Positions 43,109 to 52,808 of a stretch of DNA of 64,000 nucleotides are shown piece by piece; the stretch's first letter is position 1; each line of letters starts with the position of its first letter. Position numbers and translations under genes: made by a program. The notes beneath the pieces are model-generated. The model was not told where the DNA came from. It was given only the letters and a program-made list of their open reading frames with translations, and searched no databases. The stretch is taken from positions 1 to 64,000 of the forward strand of contig CAZZKJ010000002.1 in NCBI GenBank assembly GCA_964654695.1. Reading direction: 5' to 3'. Source of the stretch: CAZZKJ01 sp964654695. GTDB taxonomy: Bacteria; Krumholzibacteriota; Krumholzibacteriia; WVZY01.

Positions 43109-44404
43109 TCAGCTCTTCTTAGTTCCGGCCGCCAATCGCCCTTTGCCGGCCGTAAGACCGAACAACATTAAAAAATAAAAGGGTATATATTCGATCAACA
43201 GCACTTTCTCATCCAATACCCAGAAATGCGTATTATAATAAAAGGAGACCACGGAGTATGACGCCGTGACCAGACCTGTAAAAATGATCCAAGCTCGGTT
43301 TGGATAGAAGCACAGAAACGGAACAATCCAGCACACGTACCACGGATAAACCGTGGGGCTGAGTAACAGGGCGCAGCCTATCACCAAATAGCTGTACCTC
43401 AGAAAATCCCGGCTCTTGTATCCCTGGAAGAGTGAAAATGCCGCGAGCAGAAGAAACAACACTCTTCGAATCAGCATCGTATCGAGTCCGGTTATTCTCA
43501 AGAGAGTAAACGAGGCTGAGTTGAATTCCCACTGCAAAGCATAGATTTTGAGACTGCTGATCAGCTTCCCCGCCGCACCTGCAAAGGGCAAGTACCCGGC
43601 AAGAACCACCAGGACAGACAGTGCCAGCCATTTTGAATACCTCTTTTTGAAAAGAAAATACGGAGCCAGCACGCCGGAAGAATACTTCGAGAGAAACGAC
43701 AGTGACAGGGCGGCGATACCGCGTCCGCATCTCCCTTTTTCCATTAATAGTATGCCCAAGAAAAGGAATAACATGCCCAGGGAGTCGAGGTGGCCCGAAT
43801 GAGCAAATTCAATTACAACCAGCGGATTCCACGCGTACATGACGCAGCGCGCGGGATCGATTTTTCGCGCGGCAAGCAGGAGCACCAGGAGAACCAAAAG
43901 CATAAGATCAAGCAGCACGAAGATTATCTTCTGCACGGTAATAGATGGCTTCAGTGCCGCGCCCACGGCAAACACGCCCTGCGCCAGCGGGGGATAGATC
44001 GCTTCGAGGTCTTTATGATTTATGTTTTCATAATTATTATCGCGGAGATTCGCGAGCGCGGGATCTTCTGGCGCGTGGGAAAAAGGGTTTTCACCTGACA
44101 GGCTCACACGCCCCTCCCAGAGATAGCGGTATATATCGTTCGACAGCACGGGCCTGCAGGGCAGAAGAACCGCACGGAAGATGACGGCGAAAATAATTAT
44201 AATGAAAAGTCGCCGTCTGTAATCATTCCCGGGATTCTTGAAGATCTCAGCGACGGCCAGAATGTAACCTGCGAATGCAGCCGCAAAGGCGGCGAAAAAA
44301 CGGATGATATGAGCCCCCAGATCACCGAGAGCTGCGATATAAATGAATACCCCTGTGATAACGAATCCCAGGAGCATTACGATCAAGGTGTTGTTTTTAT
44401 TCAT
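43109..44404 (-). CDS. GT87/DUF2029-like membrane mannosyltransferase
   Basis: About 431 residues with 10-12 hydrophobic segments. Segments typical of polyprenyl-phosphate-mannose-using GT-C enzymes: LSNDIYRYLWEGRVSLSG in the first large loop, with the catalytic Asp, and YAWNPLVVIEFAHSGHLDS. ATG at 44404 is preferred; a GTG at 44479 would extend it by 25 hydrophilic residues. It sits between two GT2 genes on the same strand. Builds a surface or lipid-linked glycan; acceptor unknown. Confidence 0.78.
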   Translation of the reverse strand: MNKNNTLIVMLLGFVITGVFIYIAALGDLGAHIIRFFAAFAAAFAGYILAVAEIFKNPGNDYRRRLFIIIIFAVIFRAVLLPCRPVLSNDIYRYLWEGRVSLSGENPFSHAPEDPALANLRDNNYENINHKDLEAIYPPLAQGVFAVGAALKPSITVQKIIFVLLDLMLLVLLVLLLAARKIDPARCVMYAWNPLVVIEFAHSGHLDSLGMLFLFLGILLMEKGRCGRGIAALSLSFLSKYSSGVLAPYFLFKKRYSKWLALSVLVVLAGYLPFAGAAGKLISSLKIYALQWEFNSASFTLLRITGLDTMLIRRVLFLLLAAFSLFQGYKSRDFLRYSYLVIGCALLLSPTVYPWYVCWIVPFLCFYPNRAWIIFTGLVTASYSVVSFYYNTHFWVLDEKVLLIEYIPFYFLMLFGLTAGKGRLAAGTKKS

Positions 44405-44489
44405 TTGATCGAACCGGATTGTCGGCTTGCCTCCGGGCACGAACGCTTCGTAGATCCGGACAGGCCAAAGACCCCGCACGGGGTTCAGA

Positions 44490-45950
44490 TCATTTAGAAT
44501 GCAGGAGACTGAGACAGAATATGTAGCAGTATCCCATCACAAAAAGCAGTATATAAGGAAGCGCGCCCCAGTTGCCAAGCAGCGCCAAAACGGTCACCGA
44601 GATGAGCATATAGAGGGCGAATGCAAATTCGGTCAGAAGGAACTTCTTGTTCGCGGTGCGGTAGATCTTGCCCTTCCAGCTGTCCTTGAGGGTCTCTATC
44701 CTGTACTTGGCGGTGCGTATAAATGGAGTCCTGCGCGAAAAAACCGCTTCGAGTACTGCACCCGCGTTGTTGAGACACATACCTATACCAAGCGCCATAA
44801 TGAAAGGGATGTCTTTCAATCGCCATTTCCAATCCGGATAAAGTTCTCTTTGCGATACCAGGTAGAAAAAACTGATTGATGCGGTTGTAAAAAGGAATAT
44901 TCCCATTTCAAGCGCGGGGTATTTGTGAATGGTTGCGTTGTATCTAAATATAATTGACAACGGGAGCAAAACCGACAGGAGCACCAGCAGCACGTAACAG
45001 TAGTTGGCCGTCAGGTGAAATGTGGCTTCGAGCTTGACCTTCAGCGGCGCGGAGCATTTCCACAGCCTGGGCAGGAGCTTCTTGCCCACCTGGATCGATC
45101 CCTTCGTCCATCGGTGCTGCTGGGTTTTGAACCCGTAAATATCAACCGGGAGTTCGCTGGGAACAACCAGTTCGGGAACGAAAGCGAACTTCCATCCCCG
45201 CATCTGCGCCCGGTACGAGAGATCGAGATCCTCGGTAAGCGTATCCCCATCCCAACCGCCTGAATCCAGGATCGCCCGCCGCCTGAATACCCCACCGGTT
45301 CCGTTGAAGTTGAAAAACCTCCCGGAATAAAACCTGGCCGTATGCTCCAAAATGAAATGCCCGTCCAGCAGAAGCGACTGCAGACGTGTAAGCAGGCTGT
45401 AGGTGCGGTTCAAGTAACCCCACCGCGCCTGCGCCATGCCGATTTTTTTATCACGGAAATAGGGCACGATCCGCTTAAGAAAATTCTCTGGGGGAACGAA
45501 ATCTGCATCAAAAATCGCGATCAACTCGTCGTCGGTGTGTTCGAGCCCCTCCTTCAGCGCGCCCGCTTTGAATCCTTTGCGGTCCGAGCGGTGAATATAC
45601 TGAACGCGGACCCCCCTGGCTTCCAATTCGGCCGCAGCCTTGCGGGCGATAGCCTTGGAATCATCCGTGGAATCATCGAGGACTTGTATGCGGAGCAGTT
45701 CCCGGGGATAATCGAGATTCGCAGCAGCTTCAATGATCCGCCTGGCGACATAATATTCATTGAAAAGCGGCAGCTGCACAGTTACCGTGGGGTAGTCCTT
45801 TTCATCCAGGGAGCCGACTTCGAGCCTCTTGCCGAACTTATAATGCCTGAAATAGAGATAGAGAATGAAATACCTGTGCAGCCCGTATATCGACAGCAGA
45901 AGCAGAATGGCAAAATACAGATAAACCGTGATATCAGCTAATAGAGACAT
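44490..45950 (-). CDS. Cellulose-synthase-like family 2 processive glycosyltransferase
   Basis: 486 residues. N-terminal hydrophobic helix, GT2 core with all signature residues: VLDDSTDDS, FDADFVPPENFL, TEDLDLSYRAQMRGW and QQHRWTKGS (D, DxD, TED, QxxRW). Four or five C-terminal membrane helices form the export channel. Overall form matches CslA / glucomannan-synthase-like bacterial enzymes. Makes and exports a beta-linked polysaccharide or a glycolipid head group; the sugar is unknown. Lies 122 bases after arsS. Confidence 0.87.
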   Translation of the reverse strand: MSLLADITVYLYFAILLLLSIYGLHRYFILYLYFRHYKFGKRLEVGSLDEKDYPTVTVQLPLFNEYYVARRIIEAAANLDYPRELLRIQVLDDSTDDSKAIARKAAAELEARGVRVQYIHRSDRKGFKAGALKEGLEHTDDELIAIFDADFVPPENFLKRIVPYFRDKKIGMAQARWGYLNRTYSLLTRLQSLLLDGHFILEHTARFYSGRFFNFNGTGGVFRRRAILDSGGWDGDTLTEDLDLSYRAQMRGWKFAFVPELVVPSELPVDIYGFKTQQHRWTKGSIQVGKKLLPRLWKCSAPLKVKLEATFHLTANYCYVLLVLLSVLLPLSIIFRYNATIHKYPALEMGIFLFTTASISFFYLVSQRELYPDWKWRLKDIPFIMALGIGMCLNNAGAVLEAVFSRRTPFIRTAKYRIETLKDSWKGKIYRTANKKFLLTEFAFALYMLISVTVLALLGNWGALPYILLFVMGYCYIFCLSLLHSK

Positions 45951-46072
45951 TTCAACAAAATTGTCCGGATTTTGAGTTCGTGCTCGCTACAAAAGCCCCG
46001 GGTGCCTGCTTTAAGCTCAATTCACCCTTGCCCCGTTTCGCAGCAGGTCGGGCGGCTCGACCCCGGTATCAC

Positions 46073-47044
46073 TCAGTCCACAATCGCGCCCGCGCATGAC
46101 GATCCGCTGCCCGCCGTGCATCCATAGCAGTGGCTCCCCGTCATGATCCTTCTCTCCCTGAGCGCTCCTATATCGAAATCCTTTATATGCATGGGCGCCC
46201 CGTGGTTTACGCACAATCCCAGCGCCAGGTTGAAATCGCAGTCGTAGAGTTTGCCGTCCCAATCTACGCTCAGCTGATGGCGGCACATCAGTCCATCCAC
46301 TGTCATGCTATTAAAAGCGCCGATGAGCGTGCGCATGTACTCCTTATCCTTTTTCTGGCGCTTCAAATCCGTCAGGAAGCGGCCGATGGGCATATTCGTA
46401 ATCGTAAGGAGATGCGTGAATATTATATTGTAATTGTCTCCCAATTCCCGCCTGTAATCTTCTTCCAGCGCTCCCTGGCCGGGAGGCAAAACCGGCCCGG
46501 CGGGATTGTAAACCAGATTTAGCGGCAGGCCGGGCTCGATACCATAGCCGATTCCATTGAGAAGTTTGATCGCATCGATGCTTTTCTCGTAAACCCCTGC
46601 GCCGCGCTGGGCCCTTACGTTTTCTTCAAGATAACACGGAAGCGAAGCCACCAGCGACACATCGTGATCCCGGCAAAACTCTGCCATATCTTCCATGCCC
46701 GGCTCGAGCAGCACAGTCAGGTTCGTTCTTACCTGCACGGCAATATTTTCGATCCTGAGAGCTTTTATGAAACGCCGGAAATTGGGATTCAGTTCCGGCG
46801 ATCCTCCGGTTATATCAACGAGTTCACAGCCGGTATCAAGAGCCGCTCGTGTTATCATTTTCATAGTCTCCCAATTCATCACTTCTTTGCGTTTGGGAGA
46901 TGCGGATACATGGCAGTGGATGCACTCCTGGTTGCACTTCAGCCCTACATTCGCTTGAATGATCTTGATCTCTGCATTGTAAAGCCCCTCCCCACCTTTT
47001 ACAGCCACTTTTTTATCGAAGTTGTCGACCAGAGTGCGTTCCAT
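46073..47044 (-). CDS. arsS: Arsenosugar biosynthesis radical SAM protein ArsS
   Basis: Radical SAM enzyme that acts with the methyltransferase ArsM to build dimethylarsinoyl-sugars. The 4Fe-4S motif C-x3-C-x2-C is CNQECIHC (Cys37, 41, 44) in the context NVGLKCNQECIHCHVSASP, diagnostic for the family. The Cys-rich C-terminus GSHCYGCTAGSGSSC is also diagnostic. The ATG at 47044 has GAGGT seven bases upstream; a GTG at 47056 overlaps the previous stop. No ArsM gene is recognisable in this window. The following genes encode glycosyltransferases and DUF547. Confidence 0.92.
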   Translation of the reverse strand: MERTLVDNFDKKVAVKGGEGLYNAEIKIIQANVGLKCNQECIHCHVSASPKRKEVMNWETMKMITRAALDTGCELVDITGGSPELNPNFRRFIKALRIENIAVQVRTNLTVLLEPGMEDMAEFCRDHDVSLVASLPCYLEENVRAQRGAGVYEKSIDAIKLLNGIGYGIEPGLPLNLVYNPAGPVLPPGQGALEEDYRRELGDNYNIIFTHLLTITNMPIGRFLTDLKRQKKDKEYMRTLIGAFNSMTVDGLMCRHQLSVDWDGKLYDCDFNLALGLCVNHGAPMHIKDFDIGALRERRIMTGSHCYGCTAGSGSSCAGAIVD

Positions 47045-47052
47045 AGCGGACC

Positions 47053-49272
47053 TCACATTTTAATTTTCAGTTCTTGAGCAAGAAATGCGTACACATCGCT
47101 CAGTTCTTCGATGATTTTAGATGTAGGCTTGCCCCCGCCGTGACCCGCCTTGGTTTCGATGCGGATCAGTATGGGGTTCCGGCCCGTGTCATTAGCCTGC
47201 AGCGCGGCGGTGAATTTCTTGGCGTGCATCGGAACCACGCGGTCGTCGGTGTCGGCCGACGTTACCAATGTCGGAGGGCATGTCATGCCCGGTTTGACAT
47301 TATGCAGCGGCGAATACTTGTATAGAAATTTGAAGTGTTCGGGATTCTCTTCGGCATTGCCGTACTCCGGCGTCCAGTAGCGGCCTACAGTGAATTTGTG
47401 GTAGCGCAGCATATCGGTAACCGGGACCCGGCTTACTACCGCTCCGAAAAGATTGGGTCTTTGGAGCATACAGGCCGCGACCAGGAGTCCGCCGTTGCTG
47501 CCACCCATAATGGCGAGTTTTTTCGTGCTGGTGTATTTTTTCTTTATCAAGTGTTCGGCGGCGCCGATAAAATCATCGAACACGTTTTGCTTATTCCCCA
47601 GCATCCCTGCCTTGTGCCACTCTTCGCCGTATTCATTGCCGCCGCGCATGCACGCGACCGCGTATATGCCCCCCTTTTCGAGCCATGGCAGAACCGAAGT
47701 CGAAAAATACGGTTTCAGGCTGATATTGAACCCCCCGTAGCCGTAGAGGATGGCCGGATTATCACCGTTCATCTTGATATTCTTCTTGTGGGTTATAAAA
47801 ATGGGAATCTTTGTGCCGTCTTTGGATGAGGAGAAAATCTCGTGTGTCTCGTAACCGGATGGGTCGAAATCAATATCGGAGCTGCGGAACACCGCGACTT
47901 TCTCGGAACCGAAATCATAACGGTATGCCGTGTACGGAAACAGGAATGACGTGAAACCAAAAAACATTTCCTTATCCTCGCGCCTTCCCGAGAGCCCCCG
48001 CACCGACCCGACGGTCGGCAGTTCTATCTCGCGCACGAATCCGCCGCCGGTATCGAATATTTTCATTATATTATGAGCGTCGTGCATATAGGCGACAACA
48101 AGACGGTTATCAACCATAGTTGTGAAATCGATAACGTCTTCTTGCTGGGGCACGATATCGCGCCAGTTCTCTTTGCCGGGATCTTTCAAATCGACTGCGA
48201 TTATTTTGCCCCGGGGCGCATCGAGCTTGGTCTGAAAATAGAATACCGTGCCAATATTATCTATCGGAGAATACTCCGCCTCTTCCACTTCCATCAGTAC
48301 CTTGAAAGGCTCGTTCGAGTTCACTTTCCGGTAGTAGATACCGTTCCTGTCATCAGTACCGTGGTAAACGTAGATAAGGAGATACCTGCCGTCGTCAGTT
48401 ATCATAGGAGCGAACCCGAGTTCTTTCTGTTCGGGTCTTTCGTATACGAGCACATCCTCTGCCTGCGGAGTACCCAGTTTGTGCCAGTAAACGCGGCTGA
48501 AGCTGTTGCGGTCATCTTCGGCAACCTCGCCCTCGGCGGGGAAACGGTTGTAAAAGAATCCGGAGTTATCGTGCTTCCATGCGATCGAGCTGAATTTGCA
48601 CCATTTTATCAGTTCATCGTAATCGCGGCCCTTGTCGATATCACGCACCCGTATCTCCTGCCAGTCGCTGCCGCTGGAGGACAGTCCGTAGGCGAGCAGC
48701 CTGCCGTCTTCGCTGTAGGATTGATTTCTCAGGGCTACGGTCCCGTCTTCGGAGAGCTTGTTCGGATCGATGACAACCGCCGCTTCGCCGTCCAGGGATT
48801 TTTGCATATAGAGAACCGATTGATTTTGCAGGCCGTCGTTCTTTGAAAAGAAATAGCGGTCACCGTGTTTATAAGGCAGAGAATAGCGCGGGTAGTTCCA
48901 TAGTTCTTTCATGCGCTTTTCAATCCGCGCGCGCGCCGGGATAGCATCGATGAACGAATGCGTGAGCTCGTTCTCCGCGGCGACCCAATTCATGGTTTCC
49001 TGGGACGCGGGATCCTCCATCCAGCGGTATGGATCCGGAACATCCGTGCCGTGATAGTTCGTTACGACATCGCCTTTTCGGGCCTCTGGGTATGAGAACT
49101 TCTCGGCGCTCACCTGTGTCATCAGGGAGGCCGACAGAAGTACTGCCGCCGCAGCGGCGAAGAGCTTATTCAGGGATTTCGACCGGCGTTTCGCCGCAAT
49201 CTGGGGCGGATTACCAAGGGAAAGTAATGTGGGTATATAATGGAGCGGGTGATCCTGATTGTAAGTTCGCAT
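47053..49272 (-). CDS. Prolyl oligopeptidase family serine protease (S9A)
   Basis: 739 residues. A long basic n-region then a hydrophobic signal (LFAAAAAVLLSASLMTQVSA) suggests export; the ATG at 49272 is supported by GGGAGG before it. The mature start PEARKGDVVTNYHGTDVPDP leads into a seven-bladed propeller, followed by the alpha/beta-hydrolase domain with nucleophile GGSNGGLL, Asp in SADTDDRVVPMHAKKF and His in TKAGHGGGKPTSK. Cleaves short Pro-containing peptides in the periplasm. It heads the minus-strand run leading into arsS, with stop and start nearly overlapping. Confidence 0.93.
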   Translation of the reverse strand: MRTYNQDHPLHYIPTLLSLGNPPQIAAKRRSKSLNKLFAAAAAVLLSASLMTQVSAEKFSYPEARKGDVVTNYHGTDVPDPYRWMEDPASQETMNWVAAENELTHSFIDAIPARARIEKRMKELWNYPRYSLPYKHGDRYFFSKNDGLQNQSVLYMQKSLDGEAAVVIDPNKLSEDGTVALRNQSYSEDGRLLAYGLSSSGSDWQEIRVRDIDKGRDYDELIKWCKFSSIAWKHDNSGFFYNRFPAEGEVAEDDRNSFSRVYWHKLGTPQAEDVLVYERPEQKELGFAPMITDDGRYLLIYVYHGTDDRNGIYYRKVNSNEPFKVLMEVEEAEYSPIDNIGTVFYFQTKLDAPRGKIIAVDLKDPGKENWRDIVPQQEDVIDFTTMVDNRLVVAYMHDAHNIMKIFDTGGGFVREIELPTVGSVRGLSGRREDKEMFFGFTSFLFPYTAYRYDFGSEKVAVFRSSDIDFDPSGYETHEIFSSSKDGTKIPIFITHKKNIKMNGDNPAILYGYGGFNISLKPYFSTSVLPWLEKGGIYAVACMRGGNEYGEEWHKAGMLGNKQNVFDDFIGAAEHLIKKKYTSTKKLAIMGGSNGGLLVAACMLQRPNLFGAVVSRVPVTDMLRYHKFTVGRYWTPEYGNAEENPEHFKFLYKYSPLHNVKPGMTCPPTLVTSADTDDRVVPMHAKKFTAALQANDTGRNPILIRIETKAGHGGGKPTSKIIEELSDVYAFLAQELKIKM

Positions 49273-49432
49273 GAAATCCTCCCTTTGGGTTCACTAGCCT
49301 TGCCAACCGTTATTATGTCTGAGGTGCGTTCTATCGATACATGATTGAAAAAAGATAAGTAATATATAAACCATCCGGACAACAGGAGAAAATGAAATTT
49401 TGTAAAGTTTTGCCGCCGTTCGGGTTAACTTG

Positions 49433-49460
49433 TTGAAATTGGGGATATTTGTGATATGAT
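49433..49460 (+). promoter_or_regulatory. Predicted sigma-70 promoter for the membrane-protein gene at 49535
   Basis: TTGAAA (49433-49438), 16-base spacer, TATGAT (49455-49460). An AT-rich stretch precedes it. Confidence 0.5.
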
Positions 49461-49534
49461 GAATATCGATTCCAATAAAACCTTTTGCGATATGGTGAGG
49501 ATACCGCAGGGCATCCAACCGGAGGCGTACAAGC

Positions 49535-49966
49535 ATGTCTCTTCAGAAACTTCCTGCAGAATATCTTTCCGACCTGGCTAGACAGTTTTGTTTCATCAGC
49601 GCGTTTTTGGGCGGCTGTTCCGCAACTTTTCTGGGCGCTCTATTGATGACAGAATCAAAGATTCGTCCTGTCGGCGAGGCCATTCGCACGGCCGCGCTTG
49701 CTGCAGGAGCATTCACGATAGCCGCCATTTCTGCAGCGATGCTCGCAGCCGCTCTCCATCCGAACGCCCCGGCATCCGTGGCTGAAAATGCTTCGATTCT
49801 GCACGCGAGAATAGTAACAGTTCTTTTTTTCCTTATCGGCGTTTGCAGTTTTCTTGTAACGATAGGAATAAGCGGCTTCATCCATTCCAGAAAAACCGGC
49901 ATCATTACTCTAATTATTTCCGTGATAAGCTGCATTTTCGCAACATGGGCTATGGTCGGGTTTTGA
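49535..49966 (+). CDS. Small membrane protein of unknown function
   Basis: 143 residues with four predicted helices (FCFISAFLGGCSATFLGALL; AALAAGAFTIAAISAAMLAA; IVTVLFFLIGVCSFLVTIGI; GIITLIISVISCIFATWAMV). No catalytic or binding motif seen and no family recognised. It has its own promoter, and GGAGGCG lies upstream of the start. Confidence 0.6.
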   Translation: MSLQKLPAEYLSDLARQFCFISAFLGGCSATFLGALLMTESKIRPVGEAIRTAALAAGAFTIAAISAAMLAAALHPNAPASVAENASILHARIVTVLFFLIGVCSFLVTIGISGFIHSRKTGIITLIISVISCIFATWAMVGF

Positions 49967-50022
49967 TTAGATATTGAGAATCAACCCGAAAATCGACTAT
50001 TGATTATCGTCGGCATGAAGGA

Positions 50023-50547
50023 TTGAATAAATTATCCTTGGCTTTCGAGAGGCGGATAACGAGAGTGATCGCGGCGGGACACGCGATTGATTACATGAAA
50101 AGCATGAACGCTATATTTTATTGGCTGCACATGTGGCTCTACAGAAAACACAAAAAATTCATGACGCGTCTGACCGAGAAGAAGTTCATGAGCTCCAAGG
50201 AAAGCATTCCGGGATGGATGGTAAAACATCTGATGTATATAACCAAAAAAGATAAACCTCTGGACGCATTGGAGACCTATCTGTTGATGAATGCGCAAAA
50301 CATTCATTCGGAACTCGTAATGCAGGATATCCTGCTGCTGTCGGGAGAGGGTGATCATTTTATACCGAACAAAATGCCGGCCATGCAGGAGAATGCGCTG
50401 ATAAACGCAAGATCGGTGGCATCGAGAATGTTCACAAAAGAGGAGAATGCACAGAATCACTGCCAGGTCGGGAATATCGGTCTCTCGCTGGAAGTGATGG
50501 TAAAGTGGCTGGATACAGTGACGATAGACCCAAAGGAACCAATATGA
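50023..50547 (+). pseudogene. C-terminal half of an alpha/beta hydrolase, apparently lacking the nucleophile domain
   Basis: 174 residues beginning with a TTG. The end reads LLLSGEGDHFIPNKM and NAQNHCQVGN, the acid and His segments of a known alpha/beta-hydrolase subgroup, but no Gly-x-Ser-x-Gly elbow or upstream core is present here or in the preceding bases. Either a 5' deletion remnant or a short protein that kept a non-catalytic function. The frame is uninterrupted and the next gene overlaps its stop by four bases, which argues it may still be translated. Confidence 0.55.
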
Positions 50548-51068
50548 CAATCACCGGCTTCGACGCAGTCTCGGCCCCGGACGCACACTCTCTCATTCTA
50601 GGCACCATGCCGGGCGAAAAATCGCTCCGCGCGGGGGAATATTACGCCCATCCCCGCAACGCCTTTTGGAGGATCATGGGAGAACTATACGGATTCGCTC
50701 ATGACGCGCAATATCAAATAAGGCTCGAAAGTCTGACATCGAACGGCGTGGCCCTATGGGACGTACTCGGAGCATGCGAGCGCACGGGTTCGCTCGACTC
50801 CAATATCAAAATGAAAAGCGCGAAGCCGAATAATTTGCAATTATTCCTGACCGAGCATCCGGGAATTACGCGGATCTTCTTTAACGGCAAGAAAGCCGCC
50901 GATCTGTTCGGGCGCCTGGTGCTTCCAAAGCTTCCTCCCAAATCCGGAATGCCGGGCATATTGATCATGCCTTCCACCAGCCCAGCCAACGCTCATCTCA
51001 GTTATAAAGACAAATTCTTGCAGTGGAAGAGAATTAAATCGGTTTCTCGTCTCTCATATGTTTATTGA
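50544..51068 (+). CDS. DNA-deoxyinosine glycosylase (uracil-DNA glycosylase superfamily)
   Basis: 174 residues. Removes hypoxanthine (deaminated adenine) from DNA. The superfamily motifs are LILGTMPGEKSLRAGEYYAH (substrate pocket and activation), followed by NAFWRIMGELYG and the C-terminal PSTSPANAH loop that penetrates DNA. The length and the PGEKSL variant match the HDG family rather than Ung or Mug. The ATG at 50544 overlaps the stop of the truncated hydrolase (ATGA). Confidence 0.85.
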   Translation: MTITGFDAVSAPDAHSLILGTMPGEKSLRAGEYYAHPRNAFWRIMGELYGFAHDAQYQIRLESLTSNGVALWDVLGACERTGSLDSNIKMKSAKPNNLQLFLTEHPGITRIFFNGKKAADLFGRLVLPKLPPKSGMPGILIMPSTSPANAHLSYKDKFLQWKRIKSVSRLSYVY

Positions 51069-51425
51069 TCCTCGTGGCCGGAATCAATCATTTGATAAGC
51101 TCGCGCAGCTCCTGATTTTTTGGGCTTTCCCGGTGCGGCCCGGATACGCCACGCGGACGGCAATATAGTCAATAATGATATCCGGCGCTTAGGTTTTGCT
51201 TCCATCAGCAGTAGCCCGGGCCCTGTATGCCTGCAAGGGAGGTTAAAACATGATAAATTTGTGAAGATATCGTGGCCATAATCATGACCAATGATGCGTG
51301 CTTGAAGGACGACCTGCCGTCAACTGTTGTAATACTAACACCTTAAGATGACGCGGCGATAGTATCGGTCATTATGAACAAATCATTAGAAGATTAAACG
51401 TTTAGTAGTTGGAAAGGAGTGGCAA
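51069..51425. other. 357-base intergenic region
   Basis: No gene longer than about 20 codons. A GGGAGG followed by ATGATAAATTTGTGA (a four-codon frame near 51250) is the only ribosome-binding-site-like element. I found no clear promoter or terminator. A strong AAAGGAG precedes the next gene. Confidence 0.4.
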
Positions 51426-51767
51426 ATGAGCGATCTATCTGGACAAAAATGTGAAGCGTGCCGGGTCGGGGCGCCTTTGGCGACTCGGAAACAGATCAAC
51501 GAATTCATGCCTCAGATTCCGGATTGGGAGATAGTCGAAATAGACGGCATTAACAGGTTGAGCAGAACGTTTGAATTTGATAATTTTGCTGATGCCCTGT
51601 CATTTACGAACAAGGTCGGGGAGCTTGCGGAAAAAGAACAGCATCATCCTGCAATTCTGACCGAATGGGGCAAAGTCACCGTGTCGTGGTGGACTCATAA
51701 AATAGGAGGGCTGCACATCAACGACTTTGTCATGGCCGCCAAGACGGATGCGGCTGCTTCATCATAA
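51426..51767 (+). CDS. 4a-hydroxytetrahydrobiopterin dehydratase (PCD/PhhB)
   Basis: 113 residues. Recycles the pterin cofactor of aromatic-acid hydroxylases. The catalytic segment AEKEQHHPAILTEWGKV has the His-His pair of the active site, and the end (THKIGGLHINDFVMAA) matches the family. No aromatic hydroxylase gene is nearby, which is common; the protein can act in other pterin pathways. AAAGGAG precedes the ATG. Confidence 0.92.
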   Translation: MSDLSGQKCEACRVGAPLATRKQINEFMPQIPDWEIVEIDGINRLSRTFEFDNFADALSFTNKVGELAEKEQHHPAILTEWGKVTVSWWTHKIGGLHINDFVMAAKTDAAASS

Positions 51768-51868
51768 CGCAACCCTTAATAAGATCATGGCCAAGTTAAC
51801 CGCGCGGCCGGGCTTAAATTAATACTACTTCAAGAATCAATGCGCCGCTTAATAGAGAAGCCAACGCT

Positions 51869-52600
51869 ATGAAACACGACCTGCAGCATTATTACAGCAC
51901 AGTAGTGGCTGAGGGTTTGTATTCAAACGAGAAAAACCTCGAGTTCAATCTGAGCATGGTTTTCAACGAAATTAACTTTGAAAACGCGCGTTTTTTGGAA
52001 GTCGGCGGCGGCCGCGGCCTGCACAGTTTTTACGCCGCGTGCAGGGGTGCGCTCGAAGTCATCTGCCTCGAACCCGAAGCCGCCGGCAGTACATCGGGCG
52101 TGGTGGAAAAGTTTCGCAGGATCAGCAGCTTACTGGGAGTCAAAAACGTCGATCTCGAACCGGCAACGTTTCAGGATTTTGAACCCCGGGACAAACTTTT
52201 TGACATCATACTGCTCCATGATTCTATCAACCACCTGGATGAAGACGCTTGTATCAATCTGCTAAATAACGATTCATCGAAAACTGCCTACAAAAATCTT
52301 TTCCATAAACTGGCTTCTATGGCTGATACCGGGGCTTCCCTGATCATATGCGACTGCTCCCGCTTCAATTTCTTCGCTTCGTTGGGCATAAGGAATCCCC
52401 TGACTCCAAATATAGAATGGCATAAACACCAATCTCCGTCGGTGTGGATCTCCATGCTAATCGAAGCGGGGTTCGGCAGGCCGCGGACGAAGTGGATTTC
52501 TTTCAACCGGTTCGGTTCTTTGGGACAGCTTATCACCGGCAATAAATTCGCGTCGTATTTTCTAAAAAGTTACTTTTGCCTTGCTATGAAAAAACTTTAG
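51869..52600 (+). CDS. Class I SAM-dependent methyltransferase
   Basis: 243 residues with SAM motif I ARFLEVGGGRGLHSFYA, the acidic residue in VICLEPEAAG and motif post-II KLFDIILLHDSINHLDED. C-terminal part has hydrophobic patches. No arsenite-methyltransferase Cys motifs, so it is not the missing ArsM. Substrate unknown. Confidence 0.75.
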   Translation: MKHDLQHYYSTVVAEGLYSNEKNLEFNLSMVFNEINFENARFLEVGGGRGLHSFYAACRGALEVICLEPEAAGSTSGVVEKFRRISSLLGVKNVDLEPATFQDFEPRDKLFDIILLHDSINHLDEDACINLLNNDSSKTAYKNLFHKLASMADTGASLIICDCSRFNFFASLGIRNPLTPNIEWHKHQSPSVWISMLIEAGFGRPRTKWISFNRFGSLGQLITGNKFASYFLKSYFCLAMKKL

Positions 52601-52808
52601 CTTCGGCATCTTTGCACCATAAATATTATTTAGTCGAGAAGAGCGCCCCTCCCTACCACGACGTTTGGGTTTTTACTTTGAAGATTTCGCAAATTCGAAA
52701 AAGCCGGGCAGGGACCGTTTCTCACAATTGACTTTGCCTTTCTTGCCATATGGTTTATTTTATCCTCACAGTATTAGCCCTTACGCAAATCAAGGAACGG
52801 GGATTATC

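Noticed and set aside
48073..48846. A 257-codon open frame on the plus strand
   Set aside because: It is antisense to the prolyl oligopeptidase propeller region; no signal, motif or ribosome-binding site supports it.
51869..52600. Methyltransferase as the missing ArsM partner of ArsS
   Set aside because: It lacks the conserved arsenic-binding cysteines of ArsM and is encoded on the other strand in a different neighbourhood.
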